This document shows, in pieces, positions 27,028 to 35,464 of a DNA stretch of 64,000 bases. The notes below the pieces were generated by a model. That model saw only the letters and a list, made by a program, of their open reading frames with translations. It made no database searches and was not told the DNA's origin. The DNA lies in assembly GCF_009831215.1 (NCBI RefSeq), contig NZ_WUTW01000007.1, positions 1-64,000 of the forward strand, in the 5' to 3' direction. Position 1 is the stretch's first letter; every line of letters starts with the position of its first letter. This stretch comes from Actinomadura rayongensis (GTDB lineage: Bacteria > Actinomycetota > Actinomycetes > Streptosporangiales > Streptosporangiaceae). Made by a program: the position numbers and the translations under genes.

Positions 27028-27930
27028 ATGGACACGCGGATCGAGATGCCGGAACCGAAGATCCAGGAACGGCGCGCGCGGAACGCCAACGGTTGGGCGG
27101 CGCTGTGGGCGGGCCTGCTGGCCGTCCTCGGCGGGATCGCGCTCGCGGTCGGGCTGACGGCGGCGGGCGGGGCGCTCATCGTCGTCGGGCTGGTCGCGGG
27201 AACGCTGCTGATCCTCGCGGGGCTGGTCGCGCTGGCCGGGCTGACGCCCGTCGCGCCGGGCGAGGCGCGCGTCGTCCTGCTGCTCGGCCGCTACACCGGG
27301 ACGGTCCGCGACAGCGGCCTGCGCTGGGTCAACCCGATCGCCACGCGCCAGCGCGTCTCCACCCGCATCCGCAACCACGAGACCGGGCTCGCCAAGGTCA
27401 ACGACCTGGACGGCAACCCCATCCAGATCTCCGCCGTCGTCGTCTGGCAGGTCGAGGACACCGCCCGCGCCGTCTTCGAGGTGGACGACTTCGTGGAGTT
27501 CGTGGCGTTCCAGACCGAGGCCGCCGTCCGGCACATCGCGGGCAGCTTCCCCTACGACGCCGCCGACCGCACGTCGCTGCGCGAGAACGCCGACGAGATC
27601 ACCGCGCGGCTCTCCGCCGAGCTGGCGCTGCGAGTGGCATCGGCGGGCGTGCGGATCGTGGAGTCGCGGATCACCCGGCTGGCCTACGCGCCGGAGATCG
27701 CGCAGGCGATGCTGCGCCGCCAGCAGGCGGGCGCGGTGGTCGCGGCGCGGCAGCGGATCGTGGAGGGCGCGGTCGGGATGGTGCAGCTCGCGCTCGAACG
27801 GCTGGACTCCGAGCAGGTCGTGGAGCTGGACGAGGAGCGCCGCGCGACGATGGTCAGCAACCTGCTCGTGGTGCTGTGCGCCGACCGGGACGCCCAGCCG
27901 GTCGTCAACACCGGCTCGCTCTACCAGTGA
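27028..27930 (+). CDS. SPFH/Band-7 (stomatin/prohibitin-like) membrane protein
   Basis: A 300-residue protein. Two adjacent hydrophobic segments (about residues 22-75) are followed by an SPFH domain: [67 protein letters not shown]-terminal helical part follows. SPFH proteins oligomerise on membranes and organise microdomains. ATG 27028 follows GGAGG by 4 nt; an ATG at 27007 would add 7 residues. It is the first gene of a three-gene operon with 3-nt and 1-nt gaps. Confidence 0.9.
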   Translation: MDTRIEMPEPKIQERRARNANGWAALWAGLLAVLGGIALAVGLTAAGGALIVVGLVAGTLLILAGLVALAGLTPVAPGEARVVLLLGRYTGTVRDSGLRWVNPIATRQRVSTRIRNHETGLAKVNDLDGNPIQISAVVVWQVEDTARAVFEVDDFVEFVAFQTEAAVRHIAGSFPYDAADRTSLRENADEITARLSAELALRVASAGVRIVESRITRLAYAPEIAQAMLRRQQAGAVVAARQRIVEGAVGMVQLALERLDSEQVVELDEERRATMVSNLLVVLCADRDAQPVVNTGSLYQ

Positions 27931-27933
27931 CCC

Positions 27934-28158
27934 GTGGCGACCGAACGCAAGAAGATCCTGCTGCGTCTCGATCCGGCGGTGCACGACGCGCTCGCGCGGT
28001 GGGCGGGCGACGAGCTGCGCAGCACCAACGCCCAGATCGAGTTCCTGCTGCGGCGCGCGCTCGCCGACGCCGGGCGGATGCCCGGGTCGGCGGGCCGGAT
28101 CCGGGGCCCGGGGCGTCCGCGCAAGGATGAGACCGACGACGACGGGGAGGAGATCTGA
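27934..28158 (+). CDS. Ribbon-helix-helix (Arc-like) DNA-binding protein
   Basis: A 74-residue protein. KKILLRLDPAVHDALARWA is the RHH beta-strand and first helix, and RSTNAQIEFLLRRAL the second helix. The tail is basic then acidic (GRPRKDETDDDGEE). RHH dimers insert the paired strand in the major groove of short palindromes. The GTG start lies 3 nt after the SPFH stop. It is the natural candidate to bind the palindrome at 26979-26994 (inference). No toxin-like partner is seen. Confidence 0.82.
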   Translation: MATERKKILLRLDPAVHDALARWAGDELRSTNAQIEFLLRRALADAGRMPGSAGRIRGPGRPRKDETDDDGEEI

Positions 28159-28159
28159 C

Positions 28160-28774
28160 ATGGTGGAGACGCCGGACGGCCTTCCGTCCCGCATGTACCT
28201 GCTGGCCTACGACCTGCGCAAGCAGCGGCTCGTGCACGGCGGCAGGCTCGGCTACGTCCTGCGCGCCGCCGCGCTGACCGAGCTGTTCCTCGACGGCCGG
28301 ATCGGGGAGGAGAAGGGCCGGCCCGTGCCGGGGACGCCCGGCGACGACCCGTACGGCGTCCTCGCGCAGCTCGCCGCGTCGCGGCCCCGGACGTGGCAGC
28401 ACTGGGTGCGCAAGGACGGCCGCGCGATGATCCGGACCGTCCGGGACGAGCTGGAGCGCGACGGCTGGATCCGGACGACGCCGTACCGGGTGCTCGGCGT
28501 CTTCCCGCGCACGCGGGTGACCGTCCGCGACCCGCGCGTGGTGAAGACGCTGTGGGGCGGGGCGTCGGCGGCGCTGCGGGGCCGTCCGGCGGCGCACGTG
28601 AACAGCTACGACGCGGCGGCGGTGGCGCTGGCGGCGGCCGGCGAGCTGAACACGGTGCTCCCCCGGCGCGACCGGCGGCGGCACCGGCGGCGCATCGCGG
28701 AACTGACGGCGCGGTCGGGCCCGGCGGCGCCGGCCGTCAAGAAGGTGATCGCGCAGCAGCGCGCGGCGGCCTGA
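28160..28774 (+). CDS. GPP34 (GOLPH3/Vps74-like) family protein
   Basis: A 204-residue protein with the GPP34 pattern: MYLLAYDLRKQRLVHGGRLGYVLRAAALTELFLDGRI, VRDELERDGWIRT, and the C-terminal LPRRDRRRHRRRI basic patch. Eukaryotic relatives bind phosphatidylinositol 4-phosphate and membranes. Actinomycete versions are numerous and of unknown function, and membrane association is inferred. ATG 28160 is 1 nt after the RHH stop, with GGAGGAG as ribosome site. Together with the SPFH protein it suggests a membrane-domain module. It is followed by a terminator. Confidence 0.85.
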   Translation: MVETPDGLPSRMYLLAYDLRKQRLVHGGRLGYVLRAAALTELFLDGRIGEEKGRPVPGTPGDDPYGVLAQLAASRPRTWQHWVRKDGRAMIRTVRDELERDGWIRTTPYRVLGVFPRTRVTVRDPRVVKTLWGGASAALRGRPAAHVNSYDAAAVALAAAGELNTVLPRRDRRRHRRRIAELTARSGPAAPAVKKVIAQQRAAA

Positions 28775-28780
28775 CGCAAG

Positions 28781-28816
28781 AGCGCGGCCCGACAAGACCG
28801 GCGGGCCGCGCTTTGT
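28781..28816 (+). terminator. Terminator of the SPFH operon
   Basis: An 11-bp perfect stem AGCGCGGCCCG (28781-28791) with CGGGCCGCGCT (28802-28812) is followed by TTGT. Confidence 0.82.
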
Positions 28817-28864
28817 CCCGGGCGCGCGCCGCGCCCGCCGCGCCCGTCCGCCTACGCTGCGGGA

Positions 28865-29551
28865 ATGACCGCCGAGCGCCTGATCTATCCGCTGATGAAG
28901 CACGTCGTCCTCGGGCCCGCGCTGCGGGTCGCGTTCCGGCCGGACGTCCGCGGCGGCGAGCACGTGCCGCGCACCGGCCCGGTGATCCTCGCGGCGAACC
29001 ATCTGGCGTTCTGCGACTCGTTCGTGCTGCCGCTCGTGGTGCGCCGCCAGGTGTTCTTCCTCGGCAAGCACGAGTACTTCACGCGTCCGGGCCCGGCGGG
29101 ACGGGCGATGGCCGCGTTCTTCCGGGGCGTCGGCGCGATCGCGGTGGACCGGTCGGGCGGCGCGGCGGCGCAGGCCGCGCTGGACGCGGGCGCCGGGGTG
29201 CTGGACGCGGGCGGCGTGTTCGCGCTGCATCCCGAGGGCACCCGCTCCCCCGACGGACGGCTGTACCGGGGCCACACGGGCGTGGCGCGGCTGGCGCTGC
29301 GGACGGGCGCGCCGGTCGTCCCGGTGGCGCTGGCGGGGACCGACCGGGTGCAGCCGCCGGGCCGGGCGATCCCGCGTCCGGGCCGGGTCGGCGTCCGGAT
29401 CGGCGCGCCGCTGGACTTCGCCGGACGCGCCGACGCCCGGGAGGTCACCGACGAGATCATGCGGGCGATCCGGGAGCTGTCGGGCCAGGAGTACGTCGAC
29501 TCCTACGCCCCCCGGGTAATCCGCTCGCGCGGGGACGGCCCGTCCCGCTAG
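28865..29551 (+). CDS. 1-acylglycerol-3-phosphate acyltransferase (PlsC family)
   Basis: A 228-residue membrane-associated acyltransferase with block I NHLAFCDSF (catalytic His and Asp), block II-like GRAMAAFFRGVGAIAVDR, block III HPEGTRSPDG, and block IV PVVPVALAGTDRV. It transfers an acyl group to lysophosphatidic acid or a related acceptor in phospholipid synthesis. The exact acceptor is not determined. ATG 28865 starts just after the terminator region. It is followed after 11 bp by a DEDDh exonuclease gene on the same strand, so the two may be co-transcribed. Confidence 0.9.
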   Translation: MTAERLIYPLMKHVVLGPALRVAFRPDVRGGEHVPRTGPVILAANHLAFCDSFVLPLVVRRQVFFLGKHEYFTRPGPAGRAMAAFFRGVGAIAVDRSGGAAAQAALDAGAGVLDAGGVFALHPEGTRSPDGRLYRGHTGVARLALRTGAPVVPVALAGTDRVQPPGRAIPRPGRVGVRIGAPLDFAGRADAREVTDEIMRAIRELSGQEYVDSYAPRVIRSRGDGPSR

Positions 29552-29562
29552 CGTGCGCGGTC

Positions 29563-30117
29563 ATGGACGGCGGCACGCTCAACGTGATCGACATCGAGGC
29601 CACCTGCTGGAACGGCCCGGTGCCGAAGGGCATGCACAACGAGGTCATCGAGATCGGGCTGTGCACGATCGACCTGGACCGGCGGGAGCGGACGGGACGG
29701 CACCGGATCCTCGTCCGTCCCGAACGCTCGCGGGTGAGCGCGTTCTGCACCGGCCTGACCGGACTCACCGCCGAGGAGGTCGCGACCGGGCTCGCGTTCG
29801 CCGACGCGTGCGCGCTGCTGGAGCGCGAGCACGCGGCCGGGACGCGGGTCTGGGCGAGCTGGGGCGACTACGACCGCAAGCAGTTCGAGCGGCAGTGCGC
29901 CCAGACGGGCGTCCGGTACCCGTTCGGGAGGCGGCACGTGAACGCCAAGGCCGTCCACGCCGAGAGCCACGGCCTGTCCCGCCGGATGGGCATGGCGGCG
30001 GCGCTGGAGCACGGCGGCCTCCCGCTGGAGGGACGCCACCACAGCGGCGTGGACGACGCCTGGAACATCGCGGCGCTGATCCTGCGACTGGTGGACCGGG
30101 GCGACTGGCCCGCCTGA
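29563..30117 (+). CDS. DEDDh 3'-5' exonuclease (ERI1/KapD-like)
   Basis: A 184-residue exonuclease of the DnaQ-like fold. ExoI is VIDIEATCW (Asp, Glu), the ExoII Asp lies in WASWGDYDRKQF, and ExoIII is HHSGVDDAWNIA (His, Asp). The CWNGPVPKGMHNEVIEIG context resembles the ERI1/KapD type that trims RNA ends, rather than the polymerase proofreading subunit. ATG 29563 starts at the family N-terminus. Its stop codon is directly adjacent to the stop of the convergent MFS gene. Confidence 0.88.
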   Translation: MDGGTLNVIDIEATCWNGPVPKGMHNEVIEIGLCTIDLDRRERTGRHRILVRPERSRVSAFCTGLTGLTAEEVATGLAFADACALLEREHAAGTRVWASWGDYDRKQFERQCAQTGVRYPFGRRHVNAKAVHAESHGLSRRMGMAAALEHGGLPLEGRHHSGVDDAWNIAALILRLVDRGDWPA

Positions 30118-30124
30118 TCAGGCG
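30111..30124. terminator. Palindrome carrying both convergent stop codons
   Basis: CGCCTGATCAGGCG is a 14-bp perfect palindrome. The TGA of the exonuclease gene (30115-30117) and the TGA of the minus-strand MFS gene (30118-30120) are its centre. It has no loop, so termination activity is uncertain. Confidence 0.35.
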
Positions 30125-31503
30125 GCGCGGCGGCCGAGCGTGGACGCCGCCAGCAGCAGCGCGGCGACCTCGAACGCCGCCGCGCACCCGAAGATCGCGG
30201 CGGTGCCGCCGCCCCCGCCCTGGACGGTCACCATGACGGCCGAGCCGACCGCGCCGCCCGACCAGAGCATGGCCTGCGCGACGCCGGACGCCGCGCCCGC
30301 GTCCTCGGGCGCCGCCGTGCCGAGGACGGTGGCGTTCAGCGGCATGATCGACAGTCCGCCGCCGACGCCCATCAGGACGAACGGGCCGAGCATCCACGCC
30401 GCGTATCCGCCGTCGCCGGGCAGCGCGGTCAGCCACGCCAGCCCCGTCGCGAGGAGCAGCGCGCCGGTCGTGACGATCGTCCGGGCGCCGAGCCTCGGCA
30501 GCAGCCGCGGCACGATCCGGACGGTGGTGAACTGGAGCCCGGCGATGGGCAGGAACGCCGCGCCGGTCTGGAGCGGTCCGTACCCGAACTGGCCCTGGAG
30601 GAGCTGGGTCAGGTAGAAGTAGCCGCCGAACATCCCGCTCACCAGGAAGAACATCGTCAGGTACGCGCCCGTCCGCACCCTGTGCGCGAACAGCCGCAGC
30701 GGGACGATCGGCTGCGGCGCGCCCCGTTCGAGCAGCGCGAACGCGCCGAGCGCGAGCACGGCGACCGCACCGGCCGCGAGCGCGCGCGGGTCGTCCCAGC
30801 CGTCGGTGCCCGCGCGGATGAACAGGGAGACGAGCGCGGTCATCCCGACGGTGGAGGCCAGCGCGCCGGGCAGGTCGAACCGGCCGGGCCGGCGGGGCGT
30901 CTCGACGAGCACGCGCGGCGCGAGCAGGACGAGCGCGACCCCGACCGGCACGTTGACGAAGAACACCCAGCGCCAGGACGCGACCTCGGTCAGCACGCCG
31001 CCGAGGATCATGCCGAGGGCGCCGCCCGCGCCGACGACGGCCGAGAAGACGCTGAGCGCGCGGACCCGCGCGGGGCCGCTGAACAGCGCGGCGATGAGGG
31101 CGAGGGCGCTCGGCGCGCCGAACGCGGCGGCGAGCCCCTGCGCCGCGCGGGCCGCGATCAGCGCCGGACCGTCCGGCGCGAGCCCGCCGAGCAGGGACGC
31201 GAGCGTGAACACCGCGACGCCGCCGAGGAAGACGCGGCGGCGGCCGAAGATGTCGCCCGCGCGCCCGCCGAGGAGCAGCAGCCCGCCGAAGGCGATCATG
31301 TAGGCGTTGAGCACCCAGGCCAGGCCGCCGGTGGACAGCCCGGCGGCGCGGCCGATGTCGGGGAGGGCGATGGTGACGATCGACGTGTCGATGCCGATCA
31401 TGAGCTGGCAGCCGACGATCGCCGCCAGCGCCAGTCCGGGATGATGGAGGGACGTGCCGGACGGGGCCTGGGCAGGAGCCCGTCCGGTCGGGACAGTCGA
31501 CAA
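30118..31503 (-). CDS. MFS efflux transporter, DHA2 family
   Basis: A 461-residue membrane transporter. GIDTSIVTIALPDIG is motif D1, WVLNAYMIAFGGLLLLGG follows, and AGDIFGRRRVFLGG is motif A. RWVFFVNVPVG is typical of the DHA2 group. The start is TTG 31503, preceded by GGAGG with 4-nt spacing; no ATG fits. It is divergent from a TetR gene, and one of two identical-type operators lies 21 bp upstream of its start. TetR-controlled drug or metabolite efflux is therefore very likely. The ligand is unknown. Confidence 0.9.
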   Translation of the reverse strand: MSTVPTGRAPAQAPSGTSLHHPGLALAAIVGCQLMIGIDTSIVTIALPDIGRAAGLSTGGLAWVLNAYMIAFGGLLLLGGRAGDIFGRRRVFLGGVAVFTLASLLGGLAPDGPALIAARAAQGLAAAFGAPSALALIAALFSGPARVRALSVFSAVVGAGGALGMILGGVLTEVASWRWVFFVNVPVGVALVLLAPRVLVETPRRPGRFDLPGALASTVGMTALVSLFIRAGTDGWDDPRALAAGAVAVLALGAFALLERGAPQPIVPLRLFAHRVRTGAYLTMFFLVSGMFGGYFYLTQLLQGQFGYGPLQTGAAFLPIAGLQFTTVRIVPRLLPRLGARTIVTTGALLLATGLAWLTALPGDGGYAAWMLGPFVLMGVGGGLSIMPLNATVLGTAAPEDAGAASGVAQAMLWSGGAVGSAVMVTVQGGGGGTAAIFGCAAAFEVAALLLAASTLGRRAA

Positions 31504-31523
31504 CGGACCTCCGCGTGAATTAA

Positions 31524-31542
31524 GGAACGGGATCGTTCACTA
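31524..31542. promoter_or_regulatory. TetR operator copy 1
   Basis: GGAACGGGATCGTTCACTA: the half-sites GAACG and CGTTC flank 4 bp and are followed by ACTA. The site is repeated at 31575-31593. It lies just upstream of the MFS start. Confidence 0.65.
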
Positions 31543-31574
31543 TGAGGGCAACGTACCATCGGTGCGGAAAAAAG

Positions 31575-31593
31575 GGAACGTCACCGTTCACTA
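31575..31593. promoter_or_regulatory. TetR operator copy 2
   Basis: GGAACGTCACCGTTCACTA matches copy 1 in all but the 4-bp spacer. It lies 17 bp before the TetR start, 51 bp from copy 1, so both promoters can be repressed. Confidence 0.65.
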
Positions 31594-31609
31594 GCGGAAG
31601 GGCACGGGG

Positions 31610-32191
31610 ATGACCGGCGCCACCCGGCGGCGCGGCGCCGACCTGGAGGCGGCCATCTTCGCCGCCGCGCTCGGCCAGCTCGGCGAGGTCGGCTACCGGC
31701 GGATGACGATGGAGGGCGTCGCGTTCGAGGCCGGGACCGGCAAGGCCGCCCTGTACCGGCGCTGGAAGTCCAAGGACGAGCTGCTGCGCGACGCCCTGCT
31801 GAGCGAGCTGCCGCCGCCGATCGAGCCGCCCGCCACCGGGAGCGTCCGCGAGGACGTCCGGCGGCTGCTGCGGGACTTCCGCGACACGATCGGGAGCTGC
31901 CACGGCGCGCCCGTCCGCGCGCTGCAGGCCGACGACGAGGGCGCGGTGCTCGTCCGGGAGCTGACGCGGAACCGGACCGTCCGGCCCGTCCGGCACCACA
32001 TCCACGACGCGCTGAAGGCGGGCGTCGAGCGCGGCGAGGTCCGGCCCGCCGCGGCGACCCAGGAGGTCGCGAACCTCGGCCCCGCGCTGATCCTCTACCG
32101 GTTCGTGACCGAGGGCGACTTCATGCCGGACGAGACGATCGACTACATCGTGGACGAGATCGTCCTGCGGGCCGTCACCCCGCCACCGTGA
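31610..32191 (+). CDS. TetR-family repressor
   Basis: A 193-residue regulator. The N-terminal HTH reads VGYRRMTMEGVAFEAGTGKAALYRRW, and WKSKDELLRDAL begins helix 4. The C-terminal part (TetR_C-like) is hydrophobic helical and binds a ligand. ATG 31610 has GGAAGGG as ribosome site. It is divergent from the MFS exporter, with an operator next to each gene, so it probably represses both. Its last 17 bp overlap the 3' end of the convergent mscS-like gene. Confidence 0.9.
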   Translation: MTGATRRRGADLEAAIFAAALGQLGEVGYRRMTMEGVAFEAGTGKAALYRRWKSKDELLRDALLSELPPPIEPPATGSVREDVRRLLRDFRDTIGSCHGAPVRALQADDEGAVLVRELTRNRTVRPVRHHIHDALKAGVERGEVRPAAATQEVANLGPALILYRFVTEGDFMPDETIDYIVDEIVLRAVTPPP

Positions 32192-33215
32192 CCGCGTCGC
32201 CGCTCGCGTCCAGGCGCAGCACCGGGTACGGCGTGCCGATGCCCTCGTCGCGGAACCGGCGGTGCAGCCGCTTGACGAACTCGTGCTTGACGCGGAACTG
32301 GTCGCCGAACTCGTCGGTGCGCAGGATGACCGTGAACTTGATGGCGGAGTCGCCGAAGGTGTGGAAGCGAACGAGCACCTCCGCGTCCTTCACCCCGCCC
32401 TCGACCTCGGCCATCACCGCCGCGCCGACCTCGGTGACGATCTCCTCCACGCGCTCCAGGTCGCTGTCGTAGGGCACCTGCGCCTGGATCAGCAGCGCCA
32501 TGTCCTGCGCGGGACGGTGGAAGTTGGTGAGGATCGTGTCGGAGAACCGCTGGTTCGGGATCACCTCGACGTTGTCGCTCAGCGTCCGGATCGTCGTGTT
32601 GCGCCAGTTGATGTCCACGACGTAGCCCTCCTGGCCGGTGGCCAGGCGGATGTAGTCGCCGGGCTCGATCGTCTTGGACGCGAGCACGTGGACGCCGGCG
32701 AACAGGTTGGCGAGCGTGTCCTGCAGCGCGAGCGCGACGGCCAGGCCGCCGACGCCGAGGGCGCCGAGCAGCGGCGTGATCGACACGCCGAGGCTCTGCA
32801 GCATGATGAGGACGCCGATGCCGGTGACCAGCACCCGCGTGATGTTCGCGAAGATCGTCACGTTGGCGGCGGGGCCCTGCCGGGCGTGGGCGACCGACGC
32901 GAACGTCCCCGCGATCAGCCGGGCCAGCGCCAGCGACACGACCAGCACGGTCGCCGCCGTGAGGATCTTGTTGGTGATGTCGAGCGCCCGCGCGGACGGT
33001 TCGAGGATCTCCGCCGCGATCCGCACGCCGCCGAGCACGGCCAGCGGCAGCGCGAGGTCGCGCAGGAGGCGGGCCAGCAGGTCGTCCCAGGCCCATCGCG
33101 TGTCGCCCGCGCGGCGGGTGAGGCGCCCGGCCAGCACGCGCAGCAGGACCGCGAGGGGCAGGGCCGCCAGCACGACCGCCGCCGCGACGACCACTCGGCT
33201 CCAGTCCACGGGCAT
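32175..33215 (-). CDS. MscS-family mechanosensitive channel
   Basis: A 346-residue membrane protein with three to four N-terminal helices. The pore-lining TM3 and hinge follow (LGALGVGGLAVALALQDTLANLFAG), then the beta-domain (IEPGDYIRLATGQEGYVVDINWRNTTIRT), PNQRFSDTILTNF, and a C-terminal alpha/beta domain. The family releases solutes on hypo-osmotic shock. The length is close to small MscS proteins with one extra N-terminal helix. ATG 33215 is the start. The gene overlaps the TetR 3' end by 17 nt in antisense. Confidence 0.92.
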   Translation of the reverse strand: MPVDWSRVVVAAAVVLAALPLAVLLRVLAGRLTRRAGDTRWAWDDLLARLLRDLALPLAVLGGVRIAAEILEPSARALDITNKILTAATVLVVSLALARLIAGTFASVAHARQGPAANVTIFANITRVLVTGIGVLIMLQSLGVSITPLLGALGVGGLAVALALQDTLANLFAGVHVLASKTIEPGDYIRLATGQEGYVVDINWRNTTIRTLSDNVEVIPNQRFSDTILTNFHRPAQDMALLIQAQVPYDSDLERVEEIVTEVGAAVMAEVEGGVKDAEVLVRFHTFGDSAIKFTVILRTDEFGDQFRVKHEFVKRLHRRFRDEGIGTPYPVLRLDASGDAVTVAG

Positions 33216-33375
33216 GGGGAGAACACCGTCCTAGCGTGCCGATTTCGTCCGTCTTCGTCTTGATCGTAGTGAAGCCGGGCGGTACCGCGTCCGCCATCGT
33301 CGCCTGACCGCGGGGCGAGAGCGCTCCCGCCGCACGCGGGCGATTACGATCGATGGAATGGCAGGGGTGGGAGTG

Positions 33376-35007
33376 ATGCGCCGACTGGGGGTCTCGGCGC
33401 TCGGACTGCGCAACGGCCCCCATCGCGTGACGGTGAACCGCGATCTGCGCGTGCCGTCCCATGACGGGGTCGTGCTGCTCGCCGACCACTACGCGCCGGT
33501 GGACGTGGAGCGTCCGCCGACCGTCCTCGTCCGCTCGCCGTACGGGCGGCGCGGGCCGTTCGGGCTGATGTGCGGGCAGACGTTCGCGTCCCACGGCTTC
33601 CAGGCGGTCGTGCAGAGCGTGCGCGGCGGGTTCGGCTCCGGCGGCGAGTTCGAGGCGCTGGACGAGCGCGAGGACGGCCTCGCCACGATCGCGTGGCTGA
33701 AGCGGCAGCCGTGGTTCGGCGGGACGTTCGCGATGCACGGACCGAGCTATCTCGGCTACGTCCAGTGGGCGGTCGCCGCCGACGCCGGGCCGGAGCTTCA
33801 GGCGCTGTCGATGCAGGTCACGGCGTCGCAGTTCCGCGAGGCGATCAACGTCGGCGGGACGTTCGCGCTGGAGTCCACGCTGATCTGGGTGGACCTGACG
33901 GCCCGGATGCGGACGCCGCTGTCCGGCCTCACGACCGGGTTCTTCTCGCCGCGCCGGGCGCGGAAGGCGGCGCTGTCGGGCCGTCCGATCGGCGAGCTGG
34001 ACGCGCTGACGACCGGCACGTCGCAGAAGTTCTTCCAGGACCTCCTCAGCAACGGCCCCGACACCCCGTTCTGGGACAAGCGCGACTTCTCGCCGACCGT
34101 CGCGGAGGTCACGGCCCCGGTGAACATGACCGGCGGCTGGTACGACATCTTCCTGCCCTGGCAGCTCAAGGACTACGCGGCGCTACGCGCGGCGGGTCGC
34201 GAGCCGTACCTGACGATCGGGCCGTGGTTCCACGCCGACCAGCGGATGATGCGGGCGTCGATCGACGAGGCGCTGACCTGGTTCCGGGCGCATCTGCTGG
34301 ACGACCCGTCCGGGCTGCGCGACGAGCCCGTCCGGCTTTTCGTGACGGGCGCGGACGAGTGGCGCGGCTACCCGTCCTGGCCCGTCCCGGGGATGCGCGC
34401 GGAGACCTGGTACCTCCAGGCCGACGGCGGCCTCGGCACCGACGCGCCGCCGCCGTCCGAGCCGGACCGGTACCGCTACGACCCGGCGCACCCGACGCCG
34501 TTCCTCGGCGGCCCGACGCTGCTCGGCGACAGCCGTCCGGTCACCGACCAGCGCAAGCTGGAGAGCCGCCGGGACGTGCTGACGTTCACCGCCGCCGAGC
34601 TGGACGAGGACGCCGAGTTCATCGGGCCCGTCCTCGCCGACCTGTTCCTGCGGTCCAGCCTGGAGCACACCGACCTCGTGGCGCGCCTGTGCGACGTCGC
34701 GCCCGACGGCACGTCGCTCAACCTGTGCGAGGGGATGCGGCGGCTGCTGCCCGGCGCGCCCGAGCCGGACGGCGACGGCGTGCGGCGCGTCCGGGTGGAG
34801 CTGTGGCCGGTCGGGCACCGGTTCCGCGCGGGCCACCGGATCCGGCTCCAGGTGTGCAGCGGCGCGTACCCGCGCGTCGCGCGCAATCCGGGCACGGGCG
34901 AGCCGGTCGGCACGGCGGATCGCTGGCTGACCGCCGATCAGGAGATCTTCCACGACCCGTCGCGCGCGTCGGCGGTGCTGCTGCCGCGCGTGCGTCCCGT
35001 GTCGTAG
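33376..35007 (+). CDS. CocE/NonD-type alpha/beta hydrolase
   Basis: A 543-residue hydrolase of the cocaine-esterase/X-prolyl-dipeptidyl-peptidase group. The nucleophile Ser is in HGPSYLGY, the acid Asp in TGGWYDIFL, and the His in IGPWFHADQ. A C-terminal jelly-roll domain begins near FLRSSLEHTDLV. These enzymes cleave esters or amides of varied substrates. ATG 33376 has AGGGG 8 nt upstream; ATG 33358 would add 6 residues. No signal peptide is seen. It is convergent with prxQ (4-bp gap). The 142-bp gap 33216-33357 separates it from mscS. Confidence 0.88.
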   Translation: MRRLGVSALGLRNGPHRVTVNRDLRVPSHDGVVLLADHYAPVDVERPPTVLVRSPYGRRGPFGLMCGQTFASHGFQAVVQSVRGGFGSGGEFEALDEREDGLATIAWLKRQPWFGGTFAMHGPSYLGYVQWAVAADAGPELQALSMQVTASQFREAINVGGTFALESTLIWVDLTARMRTPLSGLTTGFFSPRRARKAALSGRPIGELDALTTGTSQKFFQDLLSNGPDTPFWDKRDFSPTVAEVTAPVNMTGGWYDIFLPWQLKDYAALRAAGREPYLTIGPWFHADQRMMRASIDEALTWFRAHLLDDPSGLRDEPVRLFVTGADEWRGYPSWPVPGMRAETWYLQADGGLGTDAPPPSEPDRYRYDPAHPTPFLGGPTLLGDSRPVTDQRKLESRRDVLTFTAAELDEDAEFIGPVLADLFLRSSLEHTDLVARLCDVAPDGTSLNLCEGMRRLLPGAPEPDGDGVRRVRVELWPVGHRFRAGHRIRLQVCSGAYPRVARNPGTGEPVGTADRWLTADQEIFHDPSRASAVLLPRVRPVS

Positions 35008-35011
35008 CCGG

Positions 35012-35464
35012 TCAGGCCAGGGCGCGGAGCGCGGCGAGCGCGCGGTCGGCGTGGACGTTCATCCGGACCTCGCTCTTGACGATCTCCACGACGCGCCGGT
35101 CGGTGTCGATGACGAACGTCTGCCGCTTGGTCGGGGCGAGCGCGATGCCGCGCTTGACGCCGAACCGGGCGCGGACCTCGCCGGACGGGTCCGACAGCAG
35201 CGGATAGCCGAGCCGGTGCTTGTCGTCGAACTCCTTCTGCCGGCTCACCTCGTCGGCGCTGATCCCGACCGGGTGCGCGCCGAGTTCGGCCAGCTCGGCG
35301 ACAACGTCGCGGAACCGGCAGGCCTCGGCGGTGCAGCCGGGCGTCATCGCGGCCGGATAGAAGAACAGCACCACCGGGCCGTCCTCGAGCAGGCCGGACA
35401 GGGTTCGCGGCGCGCCGTCCTGGTCGGGGAGCGCGAAATCCTCGACGATGTCGCCGATCTTCAT
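35012..35464 (-). CDS. bcp: Peroxiredoxin, Bcp/PrxQ type
   Basis: A 150-residue thiol peroxidase that reduces peroxides with thioredoxin as likely donor. FFYPAAMTPGCTAEACRFRD carries the peroxidatic Cys and a resolving Cys five residues later, the atypical 2-Cys PrxQ arrangement. RQTFVIDTDRRV is the conserved C-terminal strand region. The length is normal. The start ATG 35464 overlaps the GGCT-like stop as ATGA, so it is translated as the third gene of the serpin operon. Confidence 0.93.
   Translation of the reverse strand: MKIGDIVEDFALPDQDGAPRTLSGLLEDGPVVLFFYPAAMTPGCTAEACRFRDVVAELAELGAHPVGISADEVSRQKEFDDKHRLGYPLLSDPSGEVRARFGVKRGIALAPTKRQTFVIDTDRRVVEIVKSEVRMNVHADRALAALRALA

Noticed and set aside
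30118-31503. Absence of an ATG start taken as a sign of a broken MFS gene
   Set aside because: TTG 31503 has GGAGG at 4 nt and the protein is full length, so it is a normal alternative start.
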